Source of the DNA: Methanolacinia petrolearia DSM 11571
GTDB lineage: Archaea > Halobacteriota > Methanomicrobia > Methanomicrobiales > Methanomicrobiaceae
NCBI RefSeq assembly: GCF_000147875.1
Contig: NC_014507.1
Location: 1,178,001-1,242,000 of the forward strand
Length of the DNA stretch: 64,000 bases
Direction of reading: 5' to 3'
Below, one piece after another: positions 52,404 to 63,600 of this stretch. Each line of letters starts with the position of its first letter. The stretch's first letter is position 1. Both the position numbers and the translations under genes were made by a program. The notes below the pieces were generated by a model. It had not been told where the DNA came from, did no database searches, and saw only the letters and a list, made by a program, of their open reading frames with translations.

Positions 52404-52511
52404 CCTGGTGATTGTTTTGCAGGAGAAATTTGCCAAAAGATTGATCTTATCGGCGGTGATATTCTTTGCGTCGTCTCGAAAGTTTGCTCGAATTCAAAAG
52501 ATTGTCAGTAA
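52404..52511 (+). pseudogene. Fragment of a second cofE gene
   Basis: Encodes P-G-D-C-F-A-G-E-I-C-Q-K-I-D-L-I then G-G-D-I-L-C-V-V-S-K and stops. This aligns with residues about 16-48 of the intact CofE gene 470 bases downstream (P-G-D-D-L-A-G-E-I-C-K-K-I-D-L-I). There is no start codon and nothing of the rest. Third-base differences show an old duplication. Confidence 0.72.
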
Positions 52512-52672
52512 ACGTTTGAACGTTTGCCGATCTTTATTCTCCCGATAATTTCTACACCGAAATCGACTTCATGCAATACACGGTAATCACCGATCCTGAT
52601 GCGAAAGATCTCCTCTTTTATTGTATCGATCTCTTTTTTCATATCCTCCATGGAAATGGATTCAGTATTCAT
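52505..52672 (-). pseudogene. Antitoxin-toxin fusion remnant (RelE-type)
   Basis: A 55-residue frame from ATG 52672. The first ~23 residues (M-N-T-E-S-I-S-M-E-D-M-K-K-E-I-D) look like a short antitoxin beginning. They run straight into the C-terminal half of a RelE/ParE toxin: R-I-R-I-G-D-Y-R-V-L-H-E-V-D and I-K-I-G-K-R-S-N-V-Y. The end of the antitoxin and the start of the toxin are missing. The remaining stretch to 52877 has no gene. Confidence 0.55.
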
Positions 52673-52877
52673 TTGACGCACTATTCGTTTGGGAACAATA
52701 ATAATTTTTGATGGTTACACGATCCTGATATAATTCCTGACGGATATTGCCTGATAATGCGCTTTCATCCTGAATTTCCTTTTTAAATCACATTTTTTTT
52801 AAAATCTGATTCCCGTCTGTTCCCGCCGACTATTCCAAATGAACGGATTTAATATCATGAAACCCTGATATCAGGTT

Positions 52878-53621
52878 ATGAGTATTGAAGTCCTTCCTGT
52901 CGAGGGTCTGCCTGTATTTCATCCGGGCGACGATCTCGCGGGAGAAATCTGCAAAAAGATCGATCTAATTGATGGCGATATCCTCTGCATCGCCTCGTCG
53001 GTTTATTCAAAATCAAAAGGGCACATCAGGACTCTCGATGAAGTGGTTCCTTCGGAAAAGGCGAAGGAGATCGCCGGAATGTGCGGAGAGGACGAGAGGT
53101 TCATTCAGGTTGTCCTCGACCAGACCGAGGAGATCGTGCTCGAATATCCGTTTGTTCTCTCCAAGATGAGCTCCGGGCATGTCGGGGTCAGGGCCGGCGT
53201 CGACAACTCGAACGTGGAGAGGGGTCATGTGATCATCCTTCCCCCCGATCCTATGGCGGCTGCCGAAGAGATCATGGAGAGGGTTCGTGAGATTTCCGGC
53301 AAAGATATCCGCGTGATAATCACGGATACATGCGGAAGATCGTTTAGGAGAGGACAGACCGGTGTTGCGATCGGCTGGGCCGGAATGGATGCGATCAATG
53401 ATTTCCGTGGGGATCACGATCTCTTCGGGCGGGTGCTTGAGATCACAGAAGAAGCTGTCGTGGATGAGATCGCAGCGTTTTCTAATTTCCTTATGGGAGA
53501 ATCGAACAGGGGTGTGCCTGCGGTGGTCTTCAGGAACTGTCCGGAATGGAAAGGGCATAATGAATTGTATTTCGAGCCCGAATGCGATATAACGATAAAA
53601 GCACTGAGAAAAATAAACTGA
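52878..53621 (+). CDS. cofE: Coenzyme F420-0:L-glutamate ligase
   Basis: 247 residues matching CofE/FbiB: an N-terminal L-P-V-F-H-P-G-D-D-L, a Ser-rich S-S-V-Y-S-K-S-K-G, H-V-G-V-R-A-G-V-D-N-S-N and C-terminal T-D-T-C-G-R-S-F-R-R-G-Q-T-G-V-A-I-G. It adds glutamates to F420-0 using GTP, giving the hydride carrier coenzyme of methanogenesis. Single gene, followed by secG on the other strand. Confidence 0.92.
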   Translation: MSIEVLPVEGLPVFHPGDDLAGEICKKIDLIDGDILCIASSVYSKSKGHIRTLDEVVPSEKAKEIAGMCGEDERFIQVVLDQTEEIVLEYPFVLSKMSSGHVGVRAGVDNSNVERGHVIILPPDPMAAAEEIMERVREISGKDIRVIITDTCGRSFRRGQTGVAIGWAGMDAINDFRGDHDLFGRVLEITEEAVVDEIAAFSNFLMGESNRGVPAVVFRNCPEWKGHNELYFEPECDITIKALRKIN

Positions 53622-53642
53622 CAAAAAATATTTATTCTTTTT

Positions 53643-53819
53643 TTAGAACATATTGAAACCGTAGGCCAGATCCAGTGCACCGATGATTATCCCGATTATC
53701 GCTGCTGTGATCAGAACCGTTTTCGGAGACAGGTGAACTGCTCTCTTATCCTCGCTGTCGTAGTATGTTACAAGACCAGCGGATGATACCAGACGGCCTC
53801 CTTTATTTTTCGCTGCCAT
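53643..53819 (-). CDS. secG: Preprotein translocase subunit Sec61-beta (SecG)
   Basis: 58 residues with the archaeal Sec61-beta layout. A basic start A-A-K-N-K-G-G-R-L-V-S-S-A-G-L is followed by a cytosolic P-K-T-V-L and a single C-terminal membrane helix. It is part of the SecYEG channel that exports the surface proteins seen in this window. Divergent from the amidohydrolase gene; an AT-rich stretch in the 50-base gap carries both promoters. Confidence 0.88.
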   Translation of the reverse strand: MAAKNKGGRLVSSAGLVTYYDSEDKRAVHLSPKTVLITAAIIGIIIGALDLAYGFNMF

Positions 53820-53869
53820 GCTTATATGTCTGTGTTTTGAATATATAAATGAGAGGCAGAGTGATCAGG

Positions 53870-54907
53870 ATGGACAAAGAGACTGTGGTGTCGGGCAGGG
53901 CATATCTCGGCCGTGAACCGGGAATGAGGGATGTCGAGATCTGTGTCGTGAACGGAATAATACACTCGATAGACGAGGTCGAATCCGCAGAAGAAAGATG
54001 GATCTTCCCCTGCCTCTTCAATTCGCATACCCACCTCGCCGATACCGTGGCAATGGACGTCCGGGCGAAAGGATCGCTTTCAGAACTTGTCTCCCCTCCC
54101 GACGGCCTCAAGCACAGGATCCTGGCCCGGACCGGAGACGATCTCCTCAGGGAAGGGATGAGGAAGAGCATTTCATTCATGATGTCGTCTGCAACCCCCG
54201 GGTTCTGTGATTTCAGGGAAGGGGGAGTCAAAGGGGTCGAGATCCTCAAATACGCTATCGGGGGATCGGGTGCCGACGGGATTATCCTCGGGAGAGACGG
54301 CGGAGAAGAGGTCTCGTATGGGATTGGTGTTTCGAGCACGAAGGAGGGCGGCGATGTTATCGAAAGGGCCGCCCGCGTGAAGAAAAACGGCGGGTTTGTA
54401 GCCTTTCACGCCGGTGAGAAAGACGATCGGGATATAGATCCGGCGATCGATGCCGGTGCGGACCTGCTCGTGCACTGCACTTATGCGACCGACAGTCAGC
54501 TGAAAAGATGTGCCGATGAGGGAATTCCGATTGCAATATGCCCCCGTTCCAACTGGATACTGGGTGTCGCATCCGGTCCTGAAAACCCCCCTGTAATGAA
54601 GATGATCGAATTCGGGTGCAAAGTCGTCCTTGGAACGGATAATGTGATGTTCGTCCAGCCCGACATGTTCTCCGAGATGGCGTTTCTGTCGACAGTCTAC
54701 GGGCAGGGTCCGGAGGAAGTCGTCGATATGGCTGTAGGTGGATCGGAGGTCTTCGGCCGCAATTATTCCATAAAAGAGAAAAAAAAGGCGTCATTCTTTA
54801 CCATTGATCCGGTGCGTGCCAATCTTTCTTTCAGCCGCGATCCTGTAAAAACAATAGTAAACAGGATGAATTTTTCCTATATCGAGAGAATGTATTTTAA
54901 GATTTAA
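53870..54907 (+). CDS. Amidohydrolase family protein
   Basis: About 345 residues from ATG 53870; ATG 53849 in frame is also possible, but the TATA-like sequence just before it makes the later start more likely. Metal-site motifs of the amidohydrolase superfamily are present: F-N-S-H-T-H-L, F-H-A-G-E, V-H-C-T-Y and G-T-D-N. This is the layout of adenosine/SAH-type deaminases and chlorohydrolases. The substrate is not deducible. Stand-alone. Confidence 0.82.
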   Translation: MDKETVVSGRAYLGREPGMRDVEICVVNGIIHSIDEVESAEERWIFPCLFNSHTHLADTVAMDVRAKGSLSELVSPPDGLKHRILARTGDDLLREGMRKSISFMMSSATPGFCDFREGGVKGVEILKYAIGGSGADGIILGRDGGEEVSYGIGVSSTKEGGDVIERAARVKKNGGFVAFHAGEKDDRDIDPAIDAGADLLVHCTYATDSQLKRCADEGIPIAICPRSNWILGVASGPENPPVMKMIEFGCKVVLGTDNVMFVQPDMFSEMAFLSTVYGQGPEEVVDMAVGGSEVFGRNYSIKEKKKASFFTIDPVRANLSFSRDPVKTIVNRMNFSYIERMYFKI

Positions 54908-54942
54908 AGAAAAAATTGTAAACACAAAATCGAGGCTTGCAT

Positions 54943-55371
54943 ATGTTCAGTACAATTCTTGTAGCAGTTGACGGTTCCGAGGTTAGTAAGAAGGCTCTCG
55001 AAGCGGCGCTTGAAGAAGCGAGAGTCTGGAAATCGGAACTTAATGCTGTTTATGTCATTGAAACGGGCGGATTTGAAAATATTCCTGCCGACAGTACAAT
55101 GGAAGTCGTTTACAACCGTCTCGAAACCATAGGCAACGAGGCACTTAATGCGGCGGAAGAGGGGGCCAAGAAGAATTCGCTGAGATACAACTCGTATATC
55201 AGGGAAGGGCATGCAGGTGATGAGATAGTCAAACTTTCCGAGGAGATCGGGGCTGACCTCATCGTAATGGGCTCTCATGGCAAGAGCGGAATAGATCGTC
55301 TTCTTCTCGGCAGCGTAACCGATTTTGTAACAAAACACAGCAAGGTGTCTACGATGGTGGTGAGACTATAG
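54943..55371 (+). CDS. Universal stress protein (UspA family)
   Basis: 142 residues with the Usp fold: I-L-V-A-V-D-G-S at the start and the ATP-binding G-S-H-G-K-S-G-I-D-R-L-L-L-G-S motif (G-2x-G-9x-G-S). ATG 54943; a TTG six bases upstream is in frame. Five bases downstream begins the CBS gene, so both form an operon, perhaps sensing adenine nucleotides together. Confidence 0.88.
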   Translation: MFSTILVAVDGSEVSKKALEAALEEARVWKSELNAVYVIETGGFENIPADSTMEVVYNRLETIGNEALNAAEEGAKKNSLRYNSYIREGHAGDEIVKLSEEIGADLIVMGSHGKSGIDRLLLGSVTDFVTKHSKVSTMVVRL

Positions 55372-55376
55372 ACAGA

Positions 55377-56219
55377 ATGCTGGTCCGCGACTACATGGTC
55401 GAGGACGTGGTTTCGGTTGAGACACCGGGAAACAGGGATGATGTTCTCAGGATTCTCAAGAGGACGGGGATCAGCGGAGTTCCTGTAACAAAGGACAGCG
55501 AACTGGTAGGGATTATTACCCGCAAAGATATGTTGCGCAAGGCCGAGGAGACACAACTCAGCCTTCTGATGACATCCGATCCTGTTACGATCGGTCCCGA
55601 TGCGACCATACAGGAAGCAGCGACCATAATGGATAGATACAATTTCAGGAGACTTCCGGTGGTCGATGAAGGGAGGCTTGCAGGAATAATCAGTATCGCC
55701 GATCTCATCACCTGTGTCGCCCAGATGAAGTTCAGGGACGAGATCAAGGACAAATTTACCAGCCAGACATTTGCTCTCTGGGAAGAGACGCCTCTTCCGC
55801 TCGTCGGAAGGATAATGGAGATATCGGGATTCGATGCAATTCCTATCCTCAATTCGGAGTACAAGCTTACCGGTATAATCTCCGAGAGGGACCTGATAAA
55901 GCATGCAATGATCGAGGACAGCGTCGAGGTTAGCGATCTCTCGAACGGAACCGACGATGACGAATGGACGTGGGAGAGCATCCGCGACATGCACACAATC
56001 TCTTTCGGCATCTCGAAGGTCCAGCTCCCCGATAAGCCTGTAAAGGAGGCGATGATCACCGAGGTCGTCGCTGTTCCGCAGAATGCCGAAGTCAGCGAAT
56101 GTGCCTTAAAGATGAAAAGATCGAGGGTGGACCAGCTTCCGGTGATCAACGGCGATCGTCGTATGGTCTCGATCCTCTTCGACAGGAAACTGATAAGGTC
56201 GCTTTGCAAAGATAAATAG
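55377..56219 (+). CDS. Four-CBS-domain protein
   Basis: 280 residues made of four CBS motifs (two Bateman modules) at about 5-60, 65-120, 135-185 and 220-275, with D-x-V and G-I-I-T/S patterns such as L-V-G-I-I-T-R-K-D and L-T-G-I-I-S-E-R-D. CBS pairs bind AMP, ATP or SAM and regulate other proteins. No catalytic domain is attached. Likely co-transcribed with uspA. Confidence 0.88.
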   Translation: MLVRDYMVEDVVSVETPGNRDDVLRILKRTGISGVPVTKDSELVGIITRKDMLRKAEETQLSLLMTSDPVTIGPDATIQEAATIMDRYNFRRLPVVDEGRLAGIISIADLITCVAQMKFRDEIKDKFTSQTFALWEETPLPLVGRIMEISGFDAIPILNSEYKLTGIISERDLIKHAMIEDSVEVSDLSNGTDDDEWTWESIRDMHTISFGISKVQLPDKPVKEAMITEVVAVPQNAEVSECALKMKRSRVDQLPVINGDRRMVSILFDRKLIRSLCKDK

Positions 56220-56412
56220 GATTAATTCTTTTTTATCATTTGTAACCGAATTTGCGGTTTAAATCATCGATTTTCCTGAACAGGATCATTTTAGAGATGA
56301 TTTTTGTTTTCATATAGGAGAAAATTTTTCATTTCTTTTTTCTCAGGATTTCGAATCAATTGATAACATTTTTCCTCCGATGGAAAGTGATATATATCTC
56401 CCTTGTCTATCA

Positions 56413-56430
56413 TTTATTGTTTACAGGGGG
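56413..56430 (+). promoter_or_regulatory. Shared upstream motif of surface protein genes, copy 1
   Basis: TTTATTGTTTACAGGGGG, 52 bases before the ATG of the surface-protein gene. It nearly matches TTTATAGTTTACATGGGGG at 57600-57618 ahead of the second surface gene. A promoter or regulator site is likely. Confidence 0.5.
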
Positions 56431-56482
56431 CACTAAGTAAACTGCTTTTTGTGAACACTATCTATCACCAAGAGGTGAAACC

Positions 56483-57328
56483 ATGGAAAAACAAAAAAGA
56501 AGTATGAGAAAATCAATTGGCATTGCAGTTACCGCACTGCTCGTGATCGCAGCTTTCGGCATTTTGCCGGCTTCGGCTACTCCACTGATGGATGACTGGA
56601 ATAACATCGTTCCCGATTTTGCGAATTCGATAAGGTTTTCCACGTATGAAATAAATTGGACGCTAGACTACGACGGAATAAATGCGCTTCATATCTCGTA
56701 TGATCCTGTCAATGCTCCAGCTGGAGATATTAATGAGTCAGGAAATCTGGCAGGAACATTCTATGTTACCGATACCGGCGGGAGAAAATTCCAGGATGAT
56801 ATTGTTCTTCTTGCTGCGGTGAATTCTACGAATGAAGAGATTTCAATAAAACTAAATTGTAGTGGTTACCAGTGGGATCTAACTGGAGAAGGTTTTGCAC
56901 CGCCTCAAGATGATGTAGATTTTAATTATTCGGCATTGAATGGATCATTCTCAAACTCAGATTATGCGAAAAATGGTGATGAAGATGATGTATTCCAGAA
57001 CTGGAAACCTGGAGTCCACGGAATCGGCGATGTTGGAGATTACCCGATCTTTGACGGAAGTTCTGACAACTGCTATCTTCTATTCGTAGAGAGCAATGTG
57101 GGAACATTCAATAATGGTACCTCTCTGCTCAATAATGGTAGTGTTAGAGTGGATTACTCTATATCTGGGTTAGATTCCGATGAAACAGTAGTATTCAACG
57201 CCTACGCGTGGAACAACATGACTCGCAAAACTAACGGTGCGCTGAAATTTGATAACCCCGGAATCCGCTGGACAAACAACGTCACCGGAACAACGGAATC
57301 AAGTGTCTGGAGAGTAACTGCTCCGTGA
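56483..57328 (+). CDS. Secreted surface protein, DUF3344-like
   Basis: 281 residues with a signal peptide (K-R-S-M-R-K-S, hydrophobic 13-28, A-S-A cleavage). The mature part is beta-rich, with many N-glycosylation sites (N-E-S, N-G-S, N-N-M-T) and a DUF3344-type region: G-T-F-Y-V-T-D-T-G-G, V-L-L-A-A-V-N-S-T and V-F-N-A-Y-A-W-N. The same features recur twice in the giant neighbour. AGAGGTGA gives a strong ribosome binding site. No C-terminal sorting signal is visible. Confidence 0.78.
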   Translation: MEKQKRSMRKSIGIAVTALLVIAAFGILPASATPLMDDWNNIVPDFANSIRFSTYEINWTLDYDGINALHISYDPVNAPAGDINESGNLAGTFYVTDTGGRKFQDDIVLLAAVNSTNEEISIKLNCSGYQWDLTGEGFAPPQDDVDFNYSALNGSFSNSDYAKNGDEDDVFQNWKPGVHGIGDVGDYPIFDGSSDNCYLLFVESNVGTFNNGTSLLNNGSVRVDYSISGLDSDETVVFNAYAWNNMTRKTNGALKFDNPGIRWTNNVTGTTESSVWRVTAP

Positions 57329-57599
57329 AGTAAATGGGATCGCAGTTATAAGGATGAATTCCCTCTACAGGGAAATCAATTCTTTTTTAATGAAAACTGA
57401 ATTTCTTCTTTAACAGATTTAAAATTATTAAACTTACTATCCTCGCCGGGCAGGTAATCTTTGCTTAAACCGACATCCAAAGATCATGTTTGCCTCACAA
57501 TTAAACAAATTAAGTTTACTTTTTCTGTTTAAATTAGATGTTACTATATACTATCACTTGATTAATAAGTAGTGGTAAACTAAAATATCATGTAAATTA
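57329..57599. other. Gap between the two surface protein genes
   Basis: AT-rich, no gene. It contains several AGTTTACTTT/GGTAAACT stretches that resemble pieces of the motif upstream of both genes. Confidence 0.4.
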
Positions 57600-57618
57600 T
57601 TTATAGTTTACATGGGGG
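57600..57618 (+). promoter_or_regulatory. Shared upstream motif of surface protein genes, copy 2
   Basis: TTTATAGTTTACATGGGGG, 23 bases before the start codon of the giant surface gene. It matches 16 of 18 positions of the motif at 56413. Confidence 0.5.
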
Positions 57619-57641
57619 TATTGATCTGACTGGTGATATAA

Positions 57642-60600
57642 TTGAAAAAAGCCGACGCTCAGCTAAAGCTGTTCATTTCAGCGATATTTATTGTACTGCT
57701 TATGATTATTCCCGCCTCGGCGGGGACTATTCTTCCTGATACTATCGGAACGGATTCGTTAAGCTCTTTCTGCCTTAATGTGGCAAACAACGGAGGTGCG
57801 AGTGCCAATATATATGACGACGGTACCTATGCGATGTGTTTCAAAGAGTCAAGTCAAAATGGTTTAACTTTTGAGACCGGCGATTCCATCGATACCGACG
57901 AAATCGGTGAGAGCATTTCCGGGAGTTCGACAAGTGGGAGTTTCTACCTGAATTTCTATGGTAGTGAGGGGGGTGTCCAGAAGGTCATCCTGATGGTTGC
58001 CGTAAACGGTACGATCCAGGATAACTTCAGCGCTCATTTCGAAGCGACCGGTTATAATGTCGGATATAACAGTACCAGCCTTTACGGAGATCTTCATAGT
58101 CTTACAACTTCCGATATCTCGTATGAGACTGGGGTCAGTGAATCCTTCGAAAAAGACGATTTCACCTACGGTCCGCAGGTAACGAGACCGCCGGAGACGA
58201 CCGCGATCTACAACGGACAGGATACCGGCAACACAGAAGAGAATTTCAGTGTCATGTTCGTCGATACGGGTCTGGGAATTCTCGGTAACAAGATTGGGGA
58301 CTATACCAGTATCGCAAATTCGGGTCTTAACAACGCCGGGAAACTGAAAGTAGATTACCAGGTAGAGAATCTCGGTGAATCGATGATGGTCGTCGACGCA
58401 TACGGGTGGATCTATTCGGGCTCTGATGATCCTTCCAGTCCTAACCCAAGCATATCCTGGACCAACATCGGCACTGACGGCGAGTTGAAAATTCTAAATC
58501 AGACTTCGGCCTCTGTTGAACCGGTGGTTTCTTTTACGTCAAATGTGACAAGCGGTGATGCTCCTTTATCGGTTCAGTTCAACGACACTTCGTCCGGCTC
58601 ACCGACATCGTGGTCATGGGATTTCGGCGACGGTTCTTCTTCAACGGAGCAAAATGCAACCCATACTTACAGCGGTGCCGGAACATACTCGGTAAACCTG
58701 ACCGCAACGAATTCAGGCGGAATCAGCAACTCTACTGTAGTCTCTGATTATATTACAGTCAGTATTTCGCCCGGTTCGCTTCTTGCTGATTCTGCATGGC
58801 CCGAATTTGGCTATGATTCAAACAACAGTGGTCAATCACCTTATGACGGACCACAGACTGCGACGCTTAAGTGGGGTCCAGTCTCTCTAGGAATAATGAC
58901 TTATTTAGGAGGGGTCGCAATAGGATCTGATGGGGTATTATATGTTCCAACGCAATCTGGCCTTTTTGCATTAGATCCTGACACTCATGAGACAAAATGG
59001 TGTTTTTCCCCCGGTCCTCAGATAGACAGTATACCTGCGATAAGTTCCGATGGAACGATCTATGTCGGAGCAGTAGGTGGTTATTTATATGCGCTAAGTT
59101 CTGAAGGGTCAGAAATCTGGAATATGACCGAAGCCGGGAACTATATTACATCTCCTGCAATCGGACCGAACGGGATCATATATTCCGCATACAAATCTAA
59201 TTTCAATGCCATATATCCTGATGGAACTATAAAATGGAATACTACTCTTGGAGCAAGTGTATCATATAACTCTCCTGCCATAGGTTCCGACGGAACGATC
59301 TATGTTGGATCTGATGATAAAAATCTATATGCGATAAACCCTGACGATGGATCTGTAAAATGGAATTATTCTACCGGGGATAAAATTAGGACTTCCCCGG
59401 CTATCGGTTTGGATGGTACAATATATGTCGGAAGTTCTGATGGTGCTCTTTATGCAATAAATCCAGATAAGACTGTTAAGTGGATATATGATGCTAATAA
59501 TAATTATGGGGCAGATTTCAAGTATTGTTCTCCTGTTATTGGACCTGATGGAACAATCTATATTGGATCTTATGGTGACAGTTTATTATTTGCAATAAAT
59601 CCTGATGGAACTGAAAAATGGACTTTGGATACTGAAAAATACGTAAAGTCTATAACTATAGGGAATGACGGTACGATTTATTTTGGAAGTTATACTTCAG
59701 CTAGCACAACGTCATCATTCATCTATGCAGTAAATCCTGACAAAAGTATTAAATGGAAATTGCCTCTTGCAGATAATTGGTATAGTTCACCGACTATTGA
59801 TTCTGACGGGACGCTTTACATAGGTAGTTATGCTAATGGCAATCTTTATGCTATTGAAAACGTTGTGGACTTTACCACCACAGACAACACCTTTGGAGCA
59901 GGTTCGCTGACCGTACAGTTCAGCGGCTTTTCCAGCAGGACTGTGTCGTCATCATCATGGTATTGGGAGTTCGGTGACGGAACGAATTACACCGGGCAGA
60001 ATCCCCCTGCACATACATATTTCTCCGACGGATCGTATACCGTCAACCTGACTATAACCGACCAGGATTCCGGTGAGGCGTTCACCGCATCGAAACCCGG
60101 GTATGTCATGGTTTATGCAGCACCAGAGGCTAATTTCAGCGCAGATGTAACTTCCGGTCAGGTTCCGATGACCGTCAGTTTCACAGACACCTCGTTAAAT
60201 ACCCCGGCCGAATGGCTGTGGGACTTCGGCGATATTGGTATTGGAAATACGTCTGAATTACAGAACCCGACTCATACGTATCTTTCTTCAGGTGAATATA
60301 CTGTAAAGTTATATGTCAAAAACCCGGCAGGCAGTGATACCTTTAGTAGTACCATCAGTGTAGTCGCACAGGCGACCCCGGTTGTTGAATTCGAAGCTTC
60401 TGTTACAGAAGGACAGGCTCCGCTTGATGTGACCTTCACCGATCTATCCGAAAATTCACCTTTTCTCTCATGGGAATGGGACCTCAACGGCGATGGGGTC
60501 ATAGACAGTACCGACCAGAACACAACGCATACCTATGATGTCTATGGAATCTACAACGTCAGCCTGACGGTAACGAACTATGGCGGTAACAGCAATGTAA

Positions 60601-63600
60601 CAAAAACGATAATTGTAGGAAAACAGGATCAGCCGGTCGCCGCGTTTGAGGCGAATAAAACGGTCGGAATGCCGCCGCTTTCAGTGTCCTTTACCGACAA
60701 TTCAACGGGCTATAATATCACAAGCTGGCATTGGGATTTCGGTAACGGGAACACTTCGGCCGAGCAGAATCCTGTTTATATATTTGAATCTGAAGGGAAT
60801 TATTCCGTATCCCTGAACGTAACGAATGACGGTGGCAGCAATGTAACCCTCAGCCGGATTGTGGTGAGGGATATGCTCACCCCGGTAGCGAACTTCACCG
60901 TTAACAGGACATATGGCATGTCTCCGCTACCGATCAAGTTCATCGATGATTCGGAATTTGAACCAATTTCATGGGAGTGGGATTTCGGCGATGGTACTAG
61001 TTCCACTGAACAGAATCCTGTACATACCTATACAAAGAACGGTAATTTCACCGTTACGCTGAAAGCAACGAATGATGCGGGCAGCGATACGATTACAAAG
61101 ACTGACTACATTAAGTCCAGTTATACAAATGCACGACCGCTTCCTTTGAATCAGTCCCTTAACCTGTATGTTGCAAATGATGAGGGTGTAAAGTATAATA
61201 TAGAGAATGGAGTTACCAACGAAGCAAAGGGTTATCAGGACTATGTATTCGTAAACAACACATACTTCATGCTCTATACGGAATCCGTAGGGGGAGTTAA
61301 TGCACTTCATGTATCAAACGATCCGTCTGTAAAATATGGCCAGGTCACGAAGACAACCAACGGTTCAGGTGAATTCTGGATTACACATACCGGCGGTCAG
61401 CCGAACATGCATGACGGGGTACTGCTCCTTGCAGTGAACGGGACGATCCCCGACGATTTCAGCGTGCATATCCGCTCGAGCGGCTACGACTTTGAACCAC
61501 CTATGGCCAGTGGACTTAATGACAACAATATCGGACCGCTCACATATGTCAAGGGAGCAGTGAACCAGACCTTTACAAGGGAAGACTTCATCTACGGTCC
61601 ACAGAACTGGAGACCGCATCGTTTCGGGGCATATAATGTATTCCAGGGTCAGGACATGAGCGATACGTCGAATACATTCGAGTTGATGTTTATTGACCTG
61701 GATGTGGGATGCACGCAGACGGTATCCGATGGTTACATAAAGGTCGAATATGAATTCAATAATCTGACGACATTTGCAGTCTTCAATGCATACGGGTGGT
61801 ATAATGCCTCGAACCACGGAACCGGTTTTGTCATGTCATCCACCGGCACCGAATATCAGGTCTTCGGAACTACCGAACCGCCTGTTGTAGGATTTGATGT
61901 AAGTACCATGATTGGAACAGCTCTTGAACCGGTGCAGTTCAACGATACCTCCTCAGGGATGCCTTACTCATGGTACTGGGACTTCGGTGATGGTATAACC
62001 TCAACCGAACAGAATCCAGAGCATATCTATACCGAGCCGGGAGTATATACTGTGAACCTGACAGCCACAAATTATGTGGGAAGCAATACGACGAGCACGG
62101 AGATCAAACAGATCTCAGGGAAGCTTCCCGAGCCATCGTTCACTGCTGATGTAAAATCCGGTGTATCCCCGTTCGAGGTAAACTTCACCGACACCTCGAC
62201 GAACTCGCCGGTGTCCTGGGAGTGGGACTTCGGTGACGGCACGACCTCGACCGAGCAGAACCCGGCTCACTGGTATGCCCCGGGCCTCTACACTGTCAGT
62301 CTCTCTGTTGGAAACAACGGCGGGAATTCAACCCATACAGAAGAGGAATATATCGTAGTCACAGGGAATTCTTCCGCTGACAGGATAGTCAACTCCGGCT
62401 TTGAGACTGGAGATAATACCGGGTGGGAATTGGGTTCATCTGCAGCAATATCAACTGCCCAGGTACATAGCGGAAATTACAGTGGTTACATAAATTATCA
62501 TGGGTATGTTGATTCCGACTGTTCAATAGCACAAAATTTTGACCTCACGGATGTTTCGTCAATATCCTTCTGGGGTTATGTGACTGGCGCTATGGACGGA
62601 TATCCCCAGTATTACAAGATATATATAGATGACGAACTGGTACAAACCGATAAATGCAGTGGTCCATATACATGGACTGAATATAATGTCTCTATAGAGA
62701 AATATGTCGGCGTCCATGAAGTAAAAATTGGGTATGATAATGGCGGGATTACTATTGATTCATACATCGATGATCTCTCAACAGTTACCGAAACATCTGA
62801 ACCGGTCTCTCACTTCGTCGCCAAAAGCAATACTAAAGGAGAGTACCCGCTGAAAGTACAGTTCACGGATGCGTCCTCGAACTACCCGACCGAATGGGCG
62901 TGGGACTTTGACGGCGACGGAAAGATAGACAGCAAAGAACAGAGCCCGGCATATACCTTCGAAAACGTGGGCAACTACTCTGTCACCCTTACTACCAAAA
63001 ACGAAAAGGGTGACTCCAGTTCCGCGAGGAAGAATTACATCACCGTCAAGGGTGTCCAGAAGCTTACAAAGGATGTGTCGATAAAGAACAACGGTACGCT
63101 CACCAACAGCAGCACTGGGAGCAAACAATATACTGTTAACCAGTCCGAAGTCCAGGTCAGCGGCAACAATATAATTGTAGATTCCGGCAGCTACACGATA
63201 ACGATTAAATCCGACAAGACTCCGACGACAAACGGCGACAGTCTCGTCTCCGATGTGACCGGAATCGAGCTTGAAACCGATCCCGTTGAGGCAGTTCTCG
63301 ATGAGCTCGGAAACGTCAGCGGTTCGGTCGATATCGAATTAAACGATCTACCGGAAGATTCGGGACTTGAAGTAACAATCGAGAAGGGCAACTCAGGAAG
63401 CGGAACCGCCTTCCAGATAGCCGCAAGTTCGAGCGGCCTGAACGTCGATAATGTTGCATACACGATGAATATCGTAAAGAGCAACCTGACGAACGGAAAG
63501 GAGATCAAAGAGGCAAGGATCACGATGTCAGTACCTGAGTCGTGGGTAGAGGCCAACGGCGGAATAGAATCGATAAAGATTATCCGTATAGCCGAGGACG

